Assembly (NCBI GenBank): GCA_947628085.1
Contig: CANQYM010000011.1
Coordinates: 1 to 45,847 of the forward strand
Source: an uncultured Clostridia bacterium
GTDB lineage: Bacteria > Bacillota > Clostridia > TANB77 > CAG-508
Direction: 5' to 3'
Length of the DNA: 45,847 bases
The position numbers were made by a program, and so were the translations under genes. This document shows positions 27,206 to 35,687 of this stretch, piece after piece. The notes beneath the pieces were generated by a model. It ran no database searches. It saw nothing but the letters and a program-made list of their open reading frames with translations, and was not told where the DNA came from. The first letter of the stretch is position 1. Each line of letters begins with the position of its first letter.

Positions 27206-27307
27206 ATGGAAGAAAAGAGTAATAATAATGTTGAATTATTTTTATATTTAGAAAGACTAGAGAAAAAACTAATGAAAGAAATCGAGGAGGGAAAAACTAA
27301 TGAGTGA
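27206..27307 (+). CDS. 33-residue small protein, translationally coupled to the coiled-coil gene
   Basis: An ATG with a strong AAAGGAGGAG site opens a 33-codon frame (begins MEEKSNNNVELFLYLERL, charged and helical). Its stop TGA at 27305 overlaps the ATG of the next gene at 27300 by 8 nt, and the GAGGAGG inside its end is that gene's ribosome site. Either a real microprotein or a translational coupler. Confidence 0.55.
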   Translation: MEEKSNNNVELFLYLERLEKKLMKEIEEGKTNE

Positions 27308-29033
27308 TACACTATTAAAATATGTAAAAGATTTAATAGATGTTGCTGATACAAAAGAGGGACAATTATATTTGCATAAAGTAGGAGCATCTCGTGAAAG
27401 TGAAACTTTACTTGAGGCTGTAAGATTATTAAAAATGCAAGTAACATCCAAAATAATTGCTGAGCAAATAAGTAATACTCCAAGACTACAAGTAGAAATA
27501 GAAGACGTAAGAACTTCTTTGGAGGAAACTATAAAAGAATTGCAAAAGCAAATAGATGAATTAGAAGAAAGAAATAATGAGCCATCTGCAGAGCAAGAAG
27601 ATATTGAAAGCTATAAAGAAAAAAAACAAGATTTAGAAAGTTCTTTAGAAAAAGCCAATGAAATGCTTGCAACAATTGAAGATAAAGGAAAACTTTTAGA
27701 AACATTATATCCAGAAATAACTGAACCAGAAACAGCTATAAATGAGAAAACAGGAAAAAATCTTAAACAACACTTAATAGATACTTGTGCTACGGTTACA
27801 GCAGTTGGTTATATGAGTATCCAAACTCTTGCTGGAGAACCACTATTTAAAAATGAAACTAGGTCTAATTTTAATGGTTATGAAATTACCTCAATGGATA
27901 AAGTTAGAGAATTTGTTGAGCTAGCAGATAAATTAGAAGATTTGGGAAGTGCTAATAATTATCTAATGAAAACTGTTTTGGCAAATAGATCTGAAAAAGA
28001 ATTGCAAAAAACCTCAGAGACATATGAAAGAGATAAAAGATTACAGGTGGATATGCAAGTTCCAGGAATGTCAGGAGTGCTAGACAACATGGAAAAAATA
28101 TCCAAATTGTATGAAGAATATTCCTCAATTAGAATGACTCAAGACAGAGAAGAGTCTTTAGTAGAAGTAAAAAGAAATCCTTTTGCAAGATTATTTGATA
28201 GAATAAAAAATATGATTGGAAAAAATAAGCAATCTGAAGATAGATTAGATAATAAAACAGATTTAAGTAGACGTAGAGCAAAAGTTGCTGAAGAGATAAA
28301 TGGATTGGCAAAAAATCATCAAGAAAGAATGGAAAAAGATGAAGGGTATAGAATAGCTTTTGAAGCATATACTAAATTGCAGGATGGAACATTTGGAGAA
28401 GTTTCTAAAAACAATGAGGGGAAAACAACTTATAGCGAGACAAGAACTTTAACTTCTAAATTTCCTGAACCAGGACATGAGCTTTCTGAAGTTCCAGAGC
28501 AATTATTGCTATATGCAGAACATGTAAGTGATTTTCAAGAGAGAAGTGCTCTTGCCAATAGATCTTTTGAACAAACAGAAAGAAGAGTACAAACTTTGCA
28601 AGAGCAAAGAGATAAAAGAGTTTCAGAGAGAAATGACTTTGCAAAAGGAATGTCAGATGAGGCAAAGAGAATAGTAGATACATATAAACCAGAAGAAATT
28701 GCAGGATTTGTTAGAAGATTTTATGTAAATGCACAAGAAGGACCTGAAACAAATAGGGAAGATGGAAATAATCCTGTCTATAATCAAATTCAAAAAAGTA
28801 ATTTACGTTATTCAGTATCTCCAATTGCAGCATTAGCTACTTTAAATATATTATCAAATGACGAAATCTCAGAAGAAACATTAGCAAAAGTGGGAGAAAC
28901 TGTTAATAATGAAGAAGTTGTTAATGCTGTAGAATTAGCAGGTGCTAATTTGGCTAAATTTGCAGAAGCAGCAAGACAATTAAGTGAGGAAACTAAACAA
29001 ACTACTACTAGAAACTCAGATGAAGAAAGATAG
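27300..29033 (+). CDS. Large coiled-coil protein of unknown function
   Basis: 577 residues, no signal peptide or membrane helix. Residues ~60-140 and ~395-440 are heptad-like coiled coils (EETIKELQKQIDELEERN, EQTERRVQTLQEQRDKRV). A less charged block (~150-190, LIDTCATVTAVGYMSIQTLAG) and a C-terminal helical block (~500-560) flank them. I do not recognise a family. It is third in the hybrid-kinase operon and ends at a strong terminator, so a structural or signalling role with the kinase/binding protein is possible but unproven. Confidence 0.6.
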   Translation: MSDTLLKYVKDLIDVADTKEGQLYLHKVGASRESETLLEAVRLLKMQVTSKIIAEQISNTPRLQVEIEDVRTSLEETIKELQKQIDELEERNNEPSAEQEDIESYKEKKQDLESSLEKANEMLATIEDKGKLLETLYPEITEPETAINEKTGKNLKQHLIDTCATVTAVGYMSIQTLAGEPLFKNETRSNFNGYEITSMDKVREFVELADKLEDLGSANNYLMKTVLANRSEKELQKTSETYERDKRLQVDMQVPGMSGVLDNMEKISKLYEEYSSIRMTQDREESLVEVKRNPFARLFDRIKNMIGKNKQSEDRLDNKTDLSRRRAKVAEEINGLAKNHQERMEKDEGYRIAFEAYTKLQDGTFGEVSKNNEGKTTYSETRTLTSKFPEPGHELSEVPEQLLLYAEHVSDFQERSALANRSFEQTERRVQTLQEQRDKRVSERNDFAKGMSDEAKRIVDTYKPEEIAGFVRRFYVNAQEGPETNREDGNNPVYNQIQKSNLRYSVSPIAALATLNILSNDEISEETLAKVGETVNNEEVVNAVELAGANLAKFAEAARQLSEETKQTTTRNSDEER

Positions 29034-29078
29034 TAATATTCTATTTTCTTATAAATTAATTAAAAACATATATTACAG

Positions 29079-29113
29079 AAGCAAGCAATTGGTTGAAAAT
29101 TGCTTGCTTTTGT
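29079..29113 (+). terminator. Terminator of the hybrid-kinase operon
   Basis: Perfect 12-bp stem AAGCAAGCAATT (29079-29090) / AATTGCTTGCTT (29098-29109), 7-nt loop, T tail. Confidence 0.85.
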
Positions 29114-29117
29114 GTTA

Positions 29118-29192
29118 GAATTGCTTTATGAAAAGTTTGGTTTTTTAAAGAGAACAGATGCGGGTTTAGGTCATGGAATGATATTGAAGTAA
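29118..29192 (+). pseudogene. Possible remnant of a GNAT acetyltransferase C-terminus
   Basis: One frame reads ELLYEKFGFLKRTDAGLGHGMILK and stops at 29192. YEKFGF followed by a short strand is the usual end of GNAT acetyltransferases (acetyl-CoA motif B). There is no start codon or upstream domain; an in-frame stop lies just before. Short, so chance cannot be excluded. Confidence 0.35.
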
Positions 29193-29245
29193 TAGAGCCA
29201 TTTAAAATTTGTCTTGTTTATAAAAGATATAAAAAGAGGAGATTT

Positions 29246-30100
29246 ATGGATAATAATAAATTAGAGACAATTTCAAATTTATTTGAAGATAAAGAAATAA
29301 GAAGTATTTGGGATAGTGAAAAGGAAGAATATTATTTTAGTGTTGTTGATGTTATTGGAGCATTGACAGATAGCAATATTCCAAGAAGATATTGGACAGA
29401 TTTAAAAAGAAAATTAGAAAAAGAAGGAAGTGAACTGTACGAAAATATCGTACAGTTGAAAATTAAAGCACAAGATGGGAAAATGAGGGAAACAGATACC
29501 TTAGATACAAAAGGAATTTTAAGACTTATTGAATCTGTTCCAAGTCCTAAAGCAGAGCCATTTAAACTATGGCTTGCAAAATTAGGAAGTGAAAGAATTG
29601 ATGAAGTATTTGATCCAGAAATTGCTGTGAATAGAGCTGTTGAATATTATAGAAACAAAGGATATACTGATGAATGGATAAAAGCTAGATTAAGTGGAAT
29701 AGTAGATAGATTTAAACTTACTGATGTTTGGAAAGAGGGCGGAATTACTAAACCTGTTGAATTTGCACTTCTAACAAACGAAATATATAAAGGTTGGTCT
29801 GGAATGAAAGCTAGTGAATATAAGAAACTAAAAGGACTTAGAAAAGAATCTTTAAGAGATAATATGACAGATATAGAAGTCGCTCTTACTAATATTGGAG
29901 AAATTGCAACAAGAGATATAGCAAGAGAAGAACATCCACAAGGAATAAAAGAAAACTTAAATGTAGCAAAACGTGGTGGAGGAGTTGCAAAAGGGGCAAA
30001 GGACTTATATGAAAAAGAAACTAAAAAATCGGCTGTATCAAAAAGCAATAGTTTAAATTATAAATACATAGATGAAAAATTATTAGAAGATAAAAAATAA
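29246..30100 (+). CDS. BRO-N domain protein (phage antirepressor-like)
   Basis: 284 residues. Residues ~18-110 fit the BRO family N-terminal DNA-binding domain (EIRSIWDSEKEEYYFSVVDV, IPRRYWTDLKRKL, SVPSPKAEPFKLWLAKLG). The C-terminal part (WIKARLSGIVDRFKLTDVWKEGG) is shared by BRO-N proteins found in phage-derived and accessory regions. AAGAGGAG precedes the ATG. It has no visible partner, so its target is unknown. A perfect 10-bp inverted repeat lies inside the gene at 29432-29456. Confidence 0.8.
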   Translation: MDNNKLETISNLFEDKEIRSIWDSEKEEYYFSVVDVIGALTDSNIPRRYWTDLKRKLEKEGSELYENIVQLKIKAQDGKMRETDTLDTKGILRLIESVPSPKAEPFKLWLAKLGSERIDEVFDPEIAVNRAVEYYRNKGYTDEWIKARLSGIVDRFKLTDVWKEGGITKPVEFALLTNEIYKGWSGMKASEYKKLKGLRKESLRDNMTDIEVALTNIGEIATRDIAREEHPQGIKENLNVAKRGGGVAKGAKDLYEKETKKSAVSKSNSLNYKYIDEKLLEDKK

Positions 30101-30199
30101 ATGTTTTAAAGACGTCGAATTCGATGGGTTAAAAAAGTGTTTAGATTTGAACATTTAAGATTAATACTTAAAATTCAAAAAGAAAGAAAGTGAGAAAAA

Positions 30200-31084
30200 A
30201 TGCAAGAAAATAAAAAGAATATTAATATTAACTGGTATCCAGGACATATGGCAAAAACTAAAAGAGAAATAGAAGAAGATTTAAAACTAGTAGATGTTGT
30301 AATTGAACTTTTAGATGCTAGAATCCCAATTTCTAGTAGAAATCCAGAAATAGTTAAATTAACAAAGAATAAAAAGAAAATAATTTTATTAAATAAATCT
30401 GATTTATCTAATGAAATTATTAATAAAAAATGGTTAGAAACTTTTTCAAAAGAAGCACCAACCCTTTTAACAGATGCTAATTCTGGAAAAGGAATAGAAA
30501 AAATTACCAAAAAAGTTGATTCTTTAATGGAAGATGAAATAAGGAAGCAAAAGGAAAGAGGAAGAATAAAGAAAACTATTAGAGTTATGATTGTAGGAAT
30601 TCCAAATATAGGAAAGTCTTCTTTAATAAATAGAATCTCTAAAAAAAGTAAATTAGAAGTAGCAAATCGTCCAGGTGTAACAAAATCTAAACAATGGATT
30701 AGAATTAATAATAATCAGGAATTATTAGATACTCCAGGTGTATTATGGCCCAAATTTCAAAGCAATGAAATTGCTTTAAATTTGGCATTTACAGGAACAA
30801 TTAAAGATGATATTTTAGAAACTACAGAAATAGCTTATGAACTATTAAAAGTATTATATAATAAGCATAAAATTAATTTAATGGAAAGATACAAAATAAC
30901 AGAAGATGAATTTACTCAATTAGAAAAAGAAACTAATAAAATTTATTCACTAATGCAATTAATAGCAAAAAAAAGAGGAACATTAAAACCTGGAGGAGAT
31001 ATTGATGAAGAAAGAATTTCTAGAATTATTTTAGATGATTTTAGAAGTTGCAAATTAGGAAGAATAAGTTTAGAAGAACCATAG
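30200..31084 (+). CDS. rbgA: Ribosome biogenesis GTPase RbgA (YlqF)
   Basis: 294 residues. The circularly permuted GTPase order is clear: G4 (LLNKSDL) comes first, then G1 (GIPNIGKSSLINR), G2-like PGVTKSKQW and G3 (LLDTPGVLWP). The N-terminal INWYPGHMAKTKREI and C-terminal KKRGTLKPGGDIDEERISR blocks are family hallmarks. It assists late 50S subunit assembly. A GAAAGAAAGTGAG site precedes the ATG. Confidence 0.97.
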   Translation: MQENKKNININWYPGHMAKTKREIEEDLKLVDVVIELLDARIPISSRNPEIVKLTKNKKKIILLNKSDLSNEIINKKWLETFSKEAPTLLTDANSGKGIEKITKKVDSLMEDEIRKQKERGRIKKTIRVMIVGIPNIGKSSLINRISKKSKLEVANRPGVTKSKQWIRINNNQELLDTPGVLWPKFQSNEIALNLAFTGTIKDDILETTEIAYELLKVLYNKHKINLMERYKITEDEFTQLEKETNKIYSLMQLIAKKRGTLKPGGDIDEERISRIILDDFRSCKLGRISLEEP

Positions 31085-31153
31085 AAATGTTAAGCTGATA
31101 AAGCTTAAACAAAATTCAAGTTTTAGCTTTATTTAAATCAAATAAAAATAAAT

Positions 31154-31194
31154 AAAAAAGGAGAAATAGTTATTAAAATAACGAAGTTATAAAA
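31154..31194 (+). promoter_or_regulatory. Ribosome site separated from mrnC start by hairpin-forming DNA
   Basis: AAAAAAGGAG (31154-31163) is ~31 nt before the ATG at 31195. GTTAT (31169-31173) pairs with ATAAC (31178-31182), or that arm with GTTAT (31186-31190), giving two mutually exclusive small hairpins. Confidence 0.35.
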
Positions 31195-31590
31195 ATGGAA
31201 TTTATAAAAAGAGAAAAAAGTATTGAAGATGCAAAATTGCTATCACCGTTAGTTTGGGCTTATGTTGGAGATAGCGTATATGAATTATTCATAAGAACAG
31301 AATTAACTAATAATTCTAATGCTAAACCACACAAATTACATATAGAAGCTATTAAATATGTTAAAGCAAAAGCTCAAGCTGATATATTAGAGAAAATAAT
31401 GGATAAATTAACAGATGAGGAAAAGGATGTTGTAAGAAGAGGTAGAAATACAGAAAATCATCATATTGCAAAAAATGCAAATATAGCAGATTATACACAA
31501 TCTACTGCTTTTGAGGCTTTAATTGGATATTTGTATCTAACTAAGCAAGATGAACGACTTGAAGAAATTCTTAAGCTTTGTATTGACTAA
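31195..31590 (+). CDS. mrnC: Mini-ribonuclease III (MrnC)
   Basis: 131 residues, an RNase III catalytic domain without the dsRNA-binding domain. It matures 23S rRNA ends in Firmicutes. Motifs LSPLVWAYVGDSVYELFIR (catalytic Asp), RRGRN and TAFEALIGYLYL (catalytic Glu) are intact. Follows rbgA by ~110 bp; the only good ribosome site is distant and separated by hairpin-forming DNA. Confidence 0.94.
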   Translation: MEFIKREKSIEDAKLLSPLVWAYVGDSVYELFIRTELTNNSNAKPHKLHIEAIKYVKAKAQADILEKIMDKLTDEEKDVVRRGRNTENHHIAKNANIADYTQSTAFEALIGYLYLTKQDERLEEILKLCID

Positions 31591-31627
31591 AAAAATAAAA
31601 TATGGTATAAATAAATAGCTGATAATT

Positions 31628-31702
31628 GGCCCCTTGGTCAAGCGGCTAAGACGCCACCCTCTCAAGGTGGAATCATGGGTTCGATTCCCGTAGGGGTCAC
31701 CA
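31628..31702 (+). tRNA. tRNA-Glu (anticodon CTC)
   Basis: Acceptor GGCCCCT pairs with AGGGGTC (one G-U), the anticodon stem CCACC/GGTGG encloses loop CTCTCAA with anticodon CTC at 31661-31663, the T arm contains GGTTCGATTCC, and CCA is encoded. The accessory region starts just after it, so its 3' end is a candidate integration target, but I find no second copy of the 3' end in the window. Confidence 0.95.
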
Positions 31703-31705
31703 TTT

Positions 31706-31739
31706 AAGATGAAAAAGTTAACCTTTTTCATCTTTTTTT
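31706..31739 (+). terminator. Terminator after tRNA-Glu
   Basis: AAGATGAAAAAG / CTTTTTCATCTT, perfect 12-bp stem with 5-nt loop and T tail. Confidence 0.88.
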
Positions 31740-31830
31740 GTTGTTTTTCAAAATGTTGTATTTATTGATATGAGCTAGTTTGAAAGAATTTTACACTTTT
31801 CGACATTTTTAAACATTTTCCATTTTTGAG

Positions 31831-31974
31831 ATTTTTGCAATTATTTTTGCAACACTTTTTGCAATTCCGCAATTTTTTAAAAAGTTAGATGTATCAATGG
31901 TTATATGATTTTTTGAATGTATTTTTGCAATTTTACTCTAAATTTTGTCAAAATGGGTGAGTATTTTTGCAATT
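31831..31974. repeat. 12-bp direct repeats (TTTTTGCAATT type) upstream of hsdM
   Basis: In the 430-bp gene-free stretch before hsdM, TTTTTGCAA occurs at 31832, 31844 and 31856, exactly 12 bp apart, with a degenerate fourth unit (CCGCAATT). Two more copies lie at 31922 and 31964, about 42 bp apart. They could be operator, arm-type integrase or iteron-like sites. The rest of the gap is AT-rich with no further signal that I see. Confidence 0.6.
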
Positions 31975-32133
31975 TTGTTGAAAATAGTGAATTTTAAAAA
32001 TAAAAAATATTAGTTTTTTAAATATTTTGTTATATATTGAAGTATAAATGAATTTTTGAATTGTGGTTGTAAGATTCTGTAATTTATGATATAAAATATA
32101 GTAGATTTTTTGTAAATTACTAGGGGGCAAAAT

Positions 32134-33697
32134 ATGGATATAAAAAATGTAAGAGAAAGAGAAGAAGTACATAAAGCAATATGGGCTATTGCAGATGATT
32201 TAAGGGGAGCAGTTGACGGTTGGGACTTTAAACAATATATTTTAGGAATAATGTTTTATAGATATATATCAGAAAATATAACAAACTATATAAATGAGGG
32301 CGAAAGAAAAGCAGGAGATAAAGATTTTGATTATGCAAAAATAAAAGATGTTGTAGCAGAACTAGAAAGAGAAAATCTTGTTAAGGAGAAAGGCTTTTTT
32401 ATTCGTCCTTCTGAACTTTTTTGCAATGTTTGTAAAGATGCTGACAAGCATAAAGAAGATTTAAATGAGATATTAGAAAGAGTATTTAGAAATATAGAAA
32501 ATTCAGCTAAAGGACACGAAAGTGAAGACGATTTTGCAGGACTATTTGATGATATAGATGTTAATAGTAATAAATTAGGTCCAACAGTAGCAAAAAGAAA
32601 TGAACGACTAATAAAAATATTAAATGGAATAAAAGGTTTAAATTTAGGAGATTATCAAACAAATTCTATTGATGCTTTTGGAGATGCTTATGAGTTTTTA
32701 ATGACAATGTATGCTTCAAATGCTGGTAAATCAGGCGGAGAATTTTTTACACCTCAAGAAGTTAGTGAATTATTAACTAGACTTGCAATAGTAGGAAAAA
32801 CATCAGTAAATAAAGTATATGATCCAGCTTGTGGCTCTCGGTTCTTTACTATTAAAGGCAGCAAAAATTTTAGGAAAAGAAAATATAAGAAATGGTTTTT
32901 ATGGACAAGAAATAAATTTAACAACTTACAATTTATGTAGAATAAATATGTTTTTACATGATATTGGCTATGATAAATTTAATGTAGCTTGCGAAGATAC
33001 TTTAATAAACCCTCAACATTGGGATGATGAGCCTTTTGAAGTTATAGTTTCTAACCCACCATATTCAATTAAATGGGCAGGAGATGATAATGCTGTTTTA
33101 ATCAATGACCCTAGATATTCTCCAGCAGGTGTACTTGCTCCAAAGTCTAAAGCAGATTTTGCATTTATAATGCACAGCTTATCTTGGCTTGCAACTAATG
33201 GAACAGCTTCAATAGTTTGTTTTCCGGGAATCTTATATAGAGGTGGAGCAGAACAGAAAATAAGAAGATATTTAATAGATAATAACTTTATAGACACTAT
33301 TATTCAATTACCAGATAATCTATTTTTTGGAACAAGTATAGCTACTTGTATAATGGTTTTAAAGAAAAGTAAAAAAGATAATAGTACATTATTTATTGAT
33401 GCTTCAAAAGAATGCGTTAAAGTAACAAATAATAATAAATTATCTGATGAAAATATAAATAACATATTAAAAATATTTACAGATAGAGAAGATATTGAAC
33501 ATATTGCAAAATTAGTTTCAAATAAAGATATAGCTGAAAATAATTATAACTTATCTGTTTCAACGTATGTAGAAAAAGAAGATACAAGAGAAGAAGTTGA
33601 CATTGTAGAATTAAATAAACAAATAAATGAAATAGTAGAAAGAGAAAACAAACTTCGTGAAGAAATAGATAGAATTATAAAAGAAATTGAGGTGTAA
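32134..33697 (+). CDS. hsdM: Type I restriction-modification DNA methyltransferase subunit HsdM, with +1 frameshift at CGG
   Basis: Read with a +1 step at CGG 32839-32841, the product is ~520 residues, normal for HsdM. Without it the frame ends at 32940 (268 residues). Frame 0 carries the N-terminal helical domain, GGEFFTPQEV and VYDPACGS; the +1 frame supplies GSLLLKAAKILG, so the SAM-binding motif DPACGSGS is restored exactly across the break. Further on are motif IV NPPYSIKW and AFIMHSLSWL. The protein methylates adenine and with HsdS and HsdR forms the complex. AGGGGGC precedes the ATG. The downstream part has no ribosome site. A single extra C would also fit a damaging mutation, but hsdR and a core gene break in the same way. 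Confidence 0.85.
32836..32842 (+). promoter_or_regulatory. Putative +1 recoding site TCT-C-GGT in hsdM
   Basis: In-frame CGG at 32839 after Ser codon TCT; GGT in the +1 frame supplies the invariant Gly of motif I. The broken point lies between two invariant residues of the motif, which fixes the shift site to one or two codons. Confidence 0.75.
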
Positions 33698-33700
33698 TAA

Positions 33701-34459
33701 TTGAATTCAGATAATGCAGGAATTTGTTGGTACATTAACGAAGATATAAAAGATGATATAGAGCAAGTAAAGTTTATTGTCGCTAATAAATTTAATGTTG
33801 ATGTTATGGTTGAAAAATTTAAAGCAAATATGAAAGAACAACTTAAATTTATTAAAAAATTTTCAAGATATGGTTTTTTAATTCCACTCGAATTTGATAC
33901 TGAAGAATGCAAATATTGGTATAGTTGTACAAGAAATAAGGAATTAGAAGATATTCTTATAAAGTTTTTTTCAAAAAATAAGCAAGAACAACTAATTAAG
34001 ATTAAAAAAAGATTTGATAATAATAAAGAATTAGAAAATTTTAAAAAAATATATAATCAAGCATATTATAATTATAATAATAAAAAATATTATTCCTCTT
34101 GTATAGTGTTAACATCATTATTCGAAGGTTTAATTAGGTATTATGCAAAAACTTTTTTTAATAAACAAATAAATAGTGTTAGTGAAATAAATGGAGAACT
34201 TGGTATAAGGTATAAAAATAAATATACTATTATTTTTCAAAATAAAAATGGTTTGGCAAATTTTATTGATGAATTTTTTATTAGCGTTAATCAAGAAAAT
34301 ATAAAAAATGATAATTATTTTAATAGAAATGTTTTAATGCATGGTTTAAATTTTGATAAGTTTAGAAGAATAGATGTAATAAAATTATTTAATATAATCG
34401 ACATATTAAATAGTTTAATAATTGAAAATTATGAGGAAATTGAGATATGGGAAAAATAG
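33701..34459 (+). CDS. HEPN-like protein nested in the type I R-M operon
   Basis: 252 residues, start TTG 33701 with GAGGTG upstream, 3 bp after hsdM. The C-terminal half resembles a HEPN helical domain: a helix YYSSCIVLTSLFEGLIRYY followed at ~223-228 by RNVLMH, matching the R-x4-H catalytic signature of HEPN ribonucleases. The N-terminal half is unrecognised and charged. It overlaps the start of hsdS by 13 bp, so it is part of the R-M transcription unit. A likely role is abortive-infection or back-up RNase when restriction fails; this is inferred from motif and context only. Confidence 0.55.
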   Translation: MNSDNAGICWYINEDIKDDIEQVKFIVANKFNVDVMVEKFKANMKEQLKFIKKFSRYGFLIPLEFDTEECKYWYSCTRNKELEDILIKFFSKNKQEQLIKIKKRFDNNKELENFKKIYNQAYYNYNNKKYYSSCIVLTSLFEGLIRYYAKTFFNKQINSVSEINGELGIRYKNKYTIIFQNKNGLANFIDEFFISVNQENIKNDNYFNRNVLMHGLNFDKFRRIDVIKLFNIIDILNSLIIENYEEIEIWEK

Positions 34460-35676
34460 ATGAGTTAATTAAAAAGTTATGTCCTAATGGAGTGGAATAT
34501 AAAGAATTAGGAGATGTTTGTGATATTATTGTAGGTTTTTCATTTAAGGCAAATTTATTTAAAAAAAACGGATTACCTATTGTAAAGACAACTAATATAC
34601 AAGATGGATATATTGATGAAAATAATATGGTATATTTTGATAAAAATGATTATCAAAATGATTTGGATAATTATATGGTATATCCAAATGATATTGTATT
34701 AGGAATGAGTGGAACAATTAAAGTTGGAATTAACAATTCTAATAAAATATATTATTTAAATCAAAGAGTTTGTAAATTTAAGCCACATAATGTATTAAAT
34801 AATAAGTTTTTATATTATATTTTATGTAATTCTATAAGAAAATTATTTAATATTACCCTTGGAAGTTCTGTAAAAAATTTAAGTAATGAAGGTATAAAAT
34901 CTTTACAAATTGCTGTACCTCCGTTGGAGGTACAATGCGAAATTGTCCGCGTGTTGGACGATTTCACATTACTTTCAGCAGAGCTTTCAGCAGAGCTTTC
35001 AGCAGAGCTGAAAGCTAGACAAGAGCAATATGAATATTATAGAGATTTATTGATAAAAAATGCAAATAATGCAACTTATAAAACCTTAGAAGAAATTTCA
35101 ACTGATATGTATAGAGGTGCAGGAATAAAAAGAAATGAAATAACTGAAACAGGAATACCATGTGTTAGATATGGAGAAATATATACATCATATAATGTTA
35201 TTTTTAGTAAATGTATATCTCATACTGATGAAAGTAAAATAAATTCAAAAAAATATTTTGAATATGGAGACATATTATTTGCAATTACTGGAGAAAGTGT
35301 TGAAGAAATAGGAAAATCTATAGCTTATTTAGGACATGATAAATGTTTAGCCGGTGGAGATATGGTAGTTATGAAACATAGTCAAAACCCAAAATATTTG
35401 GCTTATGCTTTATCAACAACTGAAGCACAAATACAAAAAAGTAATGGAAAAGTAAAAAGTAAAGTTGTTCATTCAAGTGTACCAGATTTAAAGAAAATAT
35501 CTATTCCAATTCCTCCATTGGAAATACAAGAAAAAATAGCAAATATGTTGGAAAAATTTCAAAAACTATGCAACGATATTTCAGAGGGGCTTCCTGCAGA
35601 AATAGAGGCAAGACAAAAGCAATATGAGTATTATAGAGATAAATTATTAACTTTTAAAGAATTAAAAGTAAGTTAA
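34447..35676 (+). CDS. hsdS: Type I R-M specificity subunit HsdS
   Basis: 409 residues with two target-recognition halves (~1-165, ~215-370), each followed by the conserved helical spacer (PPLEVQCEIVRVLDDF and PPLEIQEKIANMLEKF, each ending near KQYEYYRD). The central spacer carries LSAE three times, coded by three identical 12-bp units, as in EcoR124I/EcoDXXI-type HsdS where repeat number sets the gap in the DNA target. It reads without frameshift and contains no CGG codon in frame. Overlaps the HEPN-like gene. Confidence 0.93.
   Translation: MGKIDELIKKLCPNGVEYKELGDVCDIIVGFSFKANLFKKNGLPIVKTTNIQDGYIDENNMVYFDKNDYQNDLDNYMVYPNDIVLGMSGTIKVGINNSNKIYYLNQRVCKFKPHNVLNNKFLYYILCNSIRKLFNITLGSSVKNLSNEGIKSLQIAVPPLEVQCEIVRVLDDFTLLSAELSAELSAELKARQEQYEYYRDLLIKNANNATYKTLEEISTDMYRGAGIKRNEITETGIPCVRYGEIYTSYNVIFSKCISHTDESKINSKKYFEYGDILFAITGESVEEIGKSIAYLGHDKCLAGGDMVVMKHSQNPKYLAYALSTTEAQIQKSNGKVKSKVVHSSVPDLKKISIPIPPLEIQEKIANMLEKFQKLCNDISEGLPAEIEARQKQYEYYRDKLLTFKELKVS
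34972..35007 (+). repeat. Three perfect 12-bp tandem repeats in the hsdS spacer
   Basis: CTTTCAGCAGAG three times, in frame, coding (LSAE)3. The following GCTGAAAG can pair with CTTTCAGC. Slippage here changes spacer length by four residues per unit. Confidence 0.9.
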
Positions 35677-35687
35677 AGGGGCAAAAA

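Noticed and set aside
31537..31731. Minus-strand 64-codon frame across tRNA-Glu
   Set aside because: It is antisense to the tRNA and contains the GNRTHDSTLRG-type peptide commonly mis-annotated from tRNA complements.
34972..35007. CRISPR-like or mobile repeat in hsdS
   Set aside because: Units are contiguous, 12 bp, in frame and code for the known spacer tetrapeptide; there are no spacers or cas genes.
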